A stretch of 64,000 nucleotides of DNA from Alkalicoccus halolimnae (GTDB taxonomy: Bacteria; Bacillota; Bacilli; Bacillales; Salisediminibacteriaceae), in the NCBI RefSeq assembly GCF_008014775.2, contig NZ_CP144914.1:3286001-3350000 (forward strand), given 5' to 3'. Positions 60,400 to 64,000 of this stretch are shown in pieces. The notes beneath the pieces were generated by a model, which did no database searches, was not told the origin of the DNA, and saw nothing but the letters and a program-made list of their open reading frames with translations. Each line of letters opens with the position of its first letter. Position 1 is the first letter of the stretch. A program made the translations under genes and the position numbers.

Positions 60400-61132
60400 A
60401 CGTCTCACGTCCTCGCTGCTTTTTCGTACTCGTCAGGTCCCCTGCGTTTCTGGACGGCGGCATTGTAGAGATGGAAGCGAGTATTGGAATACCGAGCTTT
60501 TCTTCCACGTCCTCTTCCGATTTAATGGTTCTGTCGAGAAATTCGAGAAGGAAGGCAAGCCCGACCGCAAGCACGAGGCCGACGACAAATGCGACTCCCA
60601 TATTCAGCACCGGATCCGGAGCCACCGGCGACGGGTTTTCCTCCAGTTCCGCAGGAGAGAGAAGCGAGACGTTATCGACGTTCATAATGTCTATAATATC
60701 TTCCTGAAAGACTGCCCCGATCGTGTTCGCTATTTCGACAGCCGCATCAGGGTTTTCGTCCTGGACACGGATCGTAACGATCTGGGATTCTTCTGAGTCT
60801 GATACGCTCACCTGACTCCGCAGTTCGTCTACGGATCGTATCAGATTCAGCTCCTCAAGTGCCGGATCAAGAATTCTTGAAGAAGTAATAATGACGCTGT
60901 ATGTGTTAATAAGCTCCCGGCTCGTCTCCAGTTCGTCGGAAGTGAACTCCTGCTGTGAATCAGCGGCCGACTGATTGACGAGCAGCTGGGTCGATGCTTC
61001 ATACACCGGGGTAAGAATAACGTAGGAGATTCCTGCTGCCAATGCTACAGCGGCGGCTGTAATGATCACGATCAGGCCCAGCCGCTGTCTCAGCGTCTGT
61101 AAAATGTCTTTTACACTGATTTTTTCTTCCAT
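60389..61132 (-). CDS. tkmA: Wzz/CpsC-type chain-length and kinase-activator protein (YwqC/TkmA)
   Basis: 247 residues. Two membrane helices (about 19-40 and 175-200) flank an outside Wzz domain with EASTQLLVNQSAAD near 47 and the PxxP-like PSPVAPDP before the second helix. The cytoplasmic tail (LEFLDRTIKSEEDVEEKLGIP) binds and activates PtkA. It sets chain length together with the kinase. First gene of the whole polysaccharide locus; ribosome site GGAGGAAC. I see no convincing -35/-10 pair in the 300 bases upstream. Confidence 0.92.
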   Translation of the reverse strand: MEEKISVKDILQTLRQRLGLIVIITAAAVALAAGISYVILTPVYEASTQLLVNQSAADSQQEFTSDELETSRELINTYSVIITSSRILDPALEELNLIRSVDELRSQVSVSDSEESQIVTIRVQDENPDAAVEIANTIGAVFQEDIIDIMNVDNVSLLSPAELEENPSPVAPDPVLNMGVAFVVGLVLAVGLAFLLEFLDRTIKSEEDVEEKLGIPILASISTMPPSRNAGDLTSTKKQRGRETYGA

Positions 61133-61495
61133 CCTGTTCCTCCTGTATGTGACTACCTCGTTAGACGGCCATTTCTGTTTATGCTATAAGATAACGACGA
61201 TTAAAAACTTCCTATGGATCGGTCTGCTTCTAGACTAATGGAAAATCCCCCGCCGGCCGTTTTATTTCTTTTCTAACGAGAGGCTGCTGCCTGCGGTCCG
61301 GTTTCGAGACGAACCTGCCCGTCCGCCTTCTGATGTTCGTTATAAAAGACGTTCATTAAGTCTATAGTAATAGGAAACGTCAGGAAAGTAAATCATTTTT
61401 GTCAAATTCTTTCAATTTAACGAAAATTTTATTGCGTCCGACTTCTCTGCCGATTATACTGAGTAATAGAATTTCTATAGAGAGGGAGCATACCT
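61133..61495. other. Divergent control region between tkmA and the LCP gene
   Basis: 363 bases without a gene. The right part holds the LCP promoter at 61432. The left part is the tkmA leader, with no clear promoter or hairpin that I can support. Confidence 0.6.
61432..61460 (+). promoter_or_regulatory. Sigma-A-type promoter of the LCP gene
   Basis: TTGCGT (61432-61437), 17-base spacer, TATACT (61455-61460); 4 of 6 and 5 of 6 matches. Transcription would begin near 61467, about 30 bases before the ATG. Confidence 0.65.
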
Positions 61496-62434
61496 ATGCG
61501 GAAATTATTTTATATTGTGGGAGGCATCTTTCTGCTGTTTCTTTTGGCAGGCGGAGGTTATTTATTTTACTTATATAATTCGGTTCAGAATACAATTGAT
61601 TCGGAGATGCACGTTGATCTCGAGCGCGATAAGCCGGACGGCCGGACGGCGGAAGTTGATATGGACAACGGCGAGCCGGTCTCGTTTCTTTTAATGGGCG
61701 TGGATGCAGAGGAATCGACGAGCGGACGGACGGATACGATTATGGTCATCACCGTCAACCCGGCGGAGGAATCGATGCGGATGCTCAGCCTTCCGCGCGA
61801 CACGCGCATGGAGCTTCCCGGCCGCGGTCAGGATAAAGTCAACCACGCGTACGCTTACGGCGGAGCGGATATGGCACTCGAAGCCGTCGAAGACTATTTT
61901 GACATTCCGCTCGACTACTTCATTACCGTCAACATGTCCGGTTTTCAGGAGATCGTCAATGCGGTGGACGGCGTGACGGTGGACAATGCATTTGCATTCC
62001 AGCAGGATGAGTACAGCTTTGAAGAAGGCGAAGTGCATTTGAACGGGGAAGAAGCGCTTGCCTATGCCCGGATGCGTAAAGAAGATCCGGAAGGTGACTT
62101 CGGCCGCAACACGCGCCAGCGTCAGGTCGTCAATGCGATCATCAATGAAGGTGCGCAGTTCAGTTCGGTCACCCGCATCGGGGACATTCTTGATGCGATG
62201 GGAAACAACGTCGTCACGAATCTCGACTTTGAGAAAATGCGCAAGCTGCAGTCCAACTATTCCGATACCCGCCACAACCAGGAAACGCTTGAAATTAACG
62301 GAAGCGGCGAAACGATCGACGGCATCTGGTACTATTCGGTATCAGACGAAGAGCGCTCCCGCTTAAGCAGCGAATTCCGCACTCATCTTGGTCTCGACGG
62401 AGCAGACGTTGCCCAGTCGGAAGAAAACGAATAA
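61496..62434 (+). CDS. LytR-CpsA-Psr (LCP) family glycopolymer ligase
   Basis: 312 residues. One N-terminal membrane helix (6-28), then the LCP domain (about 60-230): LMGVDAEESTSGRTDTIMV near 64, the arginines in LSLPRDTRMELPG near 100, KVNHAYAYGGADMALEAVED near 115 and LNGEEALAYARMRKEDP near 185. LCP proteins transfer undecaprenyl-linked glycopolymers to peptidoglycan MurNAc. Beside the polysaccharide locus but divergent from it, it is a natural anchor enzyme for this polymer or for wall teichoic acid. RBS GAGGGAG. Terminator follows. Confidence 0.93.
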   Translation: MRKLFYIVGGIFLLFLLAGGGYLFYLYNSVQNTIDSEMHVDLERDKPDGRTAEVDMDNGEPVSFLLMGVDAEESTSGRTDTIMVITVNPAEESMRMLSLPRDTRMELPGRGQDKVNHAYAYGGADMALEAVEDYFDIPLDYFITVNMSGFQEIVNAVDGVTVDNAFAFQQDEYSFEEGEVHLNGEEALAYARMRKEDPEGDFGRNTRQRQVVNAIINEGAQFSSVTRIGDILDAMGNNVVTNLDFEKMRKLQSNYSDTRHNQETLEINGSGETIDGIWYYSVSDEERSRLSSEFRTHLGLDGADVAQSEENE

Positions 62435-62442
62435 ATAAACGT

Positions 62443-62475
62443 AAGGAGACGCCCCATTCGGAGCGTCTCCTTTTA
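62443..62475 (+). terminator. Terminator after the LCP gene
   Basis: AAGGAGACGC-CCCATTCGGA-GCGTCTCCTT followed by TTATT; 10-bp stem, 9 bases after the stop. It can also serve the convergent cysQ transcript. Confidence 0.9.
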
Positions 62476-62517
62476 TTCTGAGCTTTTTTATCACCCGGCA
62501 GAGACCGTGCCCCCTGC

Positions 62518-63300
62518 TTATCTTTTTGCGAGAAACCAGTTGTTTGTCAGGTTTTCTTTTGTGTAGGCGAGGCGCTCTCCTGTTTCATGGTCGAGCACTT
62601 CCCCGCCGGACGCTTCGACGATCGCCTGGCCGGCGGCAGTGTCCCACTCCATCGTCGGGGCAAACCTCGGGTACCAGGCCGCTCTGCCTTCGGCAACAAA
62701 ACAGAATTTCAGGGAGCTTCCGGCAGCGACGGTGTCGATTCTACCGTGTTCGTGGGTGAGCTCTTCAATGAACGCTTCTGTTTCGTCAGAGAGGTGCGAA
62801 CGGCTGGCAACGACACTTCTTCCGGGCTCTTCTTTCGGAAGCGGCGTGCTTGCTGCGAGCAGCTCTGCTTCATCGACCGCGCGCTGGGCGGAGGCATTCT
62901 CTAATTTAAAGGCGTGGCCCTTCGCACCGAAGTAGCACGTATCAAGCGCCGGGGCGTAAATGATGCCGAGCGTCGGGTAGGTCCCTTCAATGAGGGAAAT
63001 ATTCACCGTGAACTCATCGTTTTTCTTCAAAAATTCCTTCGTGCCATCAAGCGGATCCACGAGCCAATAACGTTTCCAGCTTTGGCGCTCTTCGGCAGGA
63101 ACATCTTCCCCTTCTTCACTCAGTACAGGAATCGACGCCATCTGCTTCAGGCCGTCATAGATGACGCGGTGGGCGCGGCGGTCCGCTTCTGTAAGCGGAG
63201 AGTGGTCTTCTTTTCGATCCACGGCGGTATCTTTGCTGTACTCATCCATGATCTCCTGGCCCGCTGCCAGGCAGATCTGGTACAAATCGTACATATCCAT
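62518..63300 (-). CDS. cysQ: 3'(2'),5'-bisphosphate nucleotidase / inositol monophosphatase family (CysQ)
   Basis: 260 residues. Metal-binding motifs of the family are all present: LSEEGEDVP near 80, WLVDPLDGTKEFLKKNDEF near 100 and the late PTMEWDTAAGQAIVEASGG near 205. The KxFLKKxxEF extension after the DPLDGT core is that of CysQ rather than SuhB. It hydrolyses PAP to AMP during sulfate assimilation. GGAGG lies 8 bases before the ATG. Convergent with the LCP gene. Confidence 0.92.
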   Translation of the reverse strand: MDMYDLYQICLAAGQEIMDEYSKDTAVDRKEDHSPLTEADRRAHRVIYDGLKQMASIPVLSEEGEDVPAEERQSWKRYWLVDPLDGTKEFLKKNDEFTVNISLIEGTYPTLGIIYAPALDTCYFGAKGHAFKLENASAQRAVDEAELLAASTPLPKEEPGRSVVASRSHLSDETEAFIEELTHEHGRIDTVAAGSSLKFCFVAEGRAAWYPRFAPTMEWDTAAGQAIVEASGGEVLDHETGERLAYTKENLTNNWFLAKR

Positions 63301-64000
63301 AGTCGTACCTCCTCTTCTTTATGTATGATGTGAAGCCGGTGCGAAAAATCTTTTCCAATGGGCGTCTCGAGCGCCCGGACCGGCACTGCAAAATAGATTA
63401 CCAGTTCACGGCGGTCTGCTTCTTTCATCGGCGGGGCAGTAAAAATTGCGGCAGCGGATAATCCTCCAGCCAGCCGCAGCTGCAGCGGTTCCTGCGGTTC
63501 ATGTACTTCTGCGAACGTGCGCTTTTCCTGATGACGGAAGACCCACGTCCATGCAGAAAACGCCCCCCTTCACACAGCGGTTGACGTTCAGTTTACCAAA
63601 TAAGCGCTCTCGCTGTCAGGAGTTCCGTCCCAACCTCCTCTTTTCCCTTTATCCTGAAAAGCCGCTCCGTAAACTGAAGAACGGCTATTCAGCGGATCGT
63701 TCTTCCATGACATCCTTCCGGAACCTGTCCTGTCCGGAGAGCGCCTCCACGGTAACAAAACACAGTGTTGCAGCGCGCAGCCGGAAACAGGTGAATGGCG
63801 GAAATGTCCTTTCTGCCTTCCGACATTTATTCAGAATAGTTCCAAGTGCTTAAAGCGAGAAGAAAAAGAGGCCTTTCGAACGGATTTACCCTCTTTAAAT
63901 AAGGTAGAAAGACTTGAGTACTTTTTATTTATAGTGAATCCTTCTTGCATTCATTGTCAGGTAAACGATATACTGAATATTAGTTTATCGACAGAAGGGA
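63301..64000. other. Seven hundred bases without a supportable gene
   Basis: Contains one 135-codon plus frame (63446-63853) and a short minus frame running into cysQ from 63428; neither has a ribosome site or a recognisable family. Base composition falls towards the right end, where a promoter for a gene outside the window is seen. Confidence 0.5.
63945..63974 (+). promoter_or_regulatory. Candidate promoter for a gene beyond the window
   Basis: TTGCAT (63945-63950), 18-base spacer, TATACT (63969-63974). AGAAGGGA at the very end could be the ribosome site of the next gene. Confidence 0.5.

Noticed and set aside
63147..63428. Minus-strand frame running into cysQ
   Set aside because: The first 40 residues look protein-like, but there is no ribosome site and most of it overlaps cysQ out of frame.
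63446..63853. 135-codon plus-strand frame in the right-hand gap
   Set aside because: No ribosome site, no recognisable family, low-complexity Arg/Ser/Pro composition; more likely chance.

Overview
The window comes from a low-to-moderate G+C Firmicute of the Bacillaceae, probably a salt- or alkali-adapted one. Evidence for this: strong GGAGG Shine-Dalgarno sites, frequent TTG/GTG starts, lipoprotein-type TRAP binding proteins with long acidic Ser/Gly/Glu linkers, CcpA-type cre boxes, a TkmA/PtkA/PtpZ (YwqC/D/E-like) tyrosine-kinase module, an LCP protein, and a NamZ-AmiE-NagZ peptidoglycan-recycling cluster like ybbC-E of Bacillus subtilis. I see no rRNA, tRNA or CRISPR. A species cannot be named from the sequence alone.

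Layout. (1) 1-7.5 kb: a uronide operon on the minus strand (TRAP binding protein DctP, GH2 beta-glucuronidase, DctQ, DctM, and a GH31 enzyme cut by the window edge). It diverges from a ROK repressor; the shared control region holds a promoter, a 25-bp inverted repeat and a cre-like box. (2) 7.6-8.9 kb: a CcpA-boxed D-malate/tartrate dehydrogenase gene on the plus strand. (3) 9.0-21.9 kb: a thirteen-gene minus-strand catabolic cluster. It runs from a 3-hydroxyisobutyrate-dehydrogenase-like enzyme and a DUF1185 protein, through a TAXI-type TRAP transporter, a GntR/FCD regulator and an SLC13 carrier, to aldehyde dehydrogenase, a small protein, alpha/beta hydrolase, aldo/keto reductase, lactonase-like metallo-hydrolase, DJ-1/PfpI protein and quinone oxidoreductase. 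Its substrate is unknown; it is the best candidate for an undescribed pathway. Two of its genes appear to start at rare codons (ATT and ATA). (4) 22.3-27.1 kb: secreted NamZ, AmiE and NagZ, which strip MurNAc, peptides and GlcNAc from cell-wall fragments. (5) 27.1-29.0 kb: hairpins, an intergenic repeat that also occurs at 22.05 kb, a transposase scrap and an unrecognised lipoprotein.

(6) 29.0-61.1 kb: a very long minus-strand surface-polysaccharide locus. Transcription starts with the kinase/phosphatase control genes (61.1-58.9 kb). It continues after a structured leader into an EpsC/PglF-type dehydratase, a heparinase II/III-like protein, glycosyltransferases, a UDP-ManNAc-type dehydrogenase, a pyruvyl transferase and a Wzy polymerase, all in increasingly AT-rich DNA. 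A complete-looking CMP-legionaminic acid pathway (legB, C, G, I, H, X, F) and a Wzx flippase follow. A decayed ISL3-family element with 43-bp perfect terminal inverted repeats separates this from a second glycosyltransferase-Wzy-kinase-Wzx block, so the locus holds two flippases and two polymerases. (7) 61.5-63.3 kb: an LCP (LytR-CpsA-Psr) ligase gene on the plus strand, suited to attaching the polymer to the wall, and a CysQ-like nucleotidase. The last 700 bases hold no convincing gene but end with a promoter for a gene outside the window.
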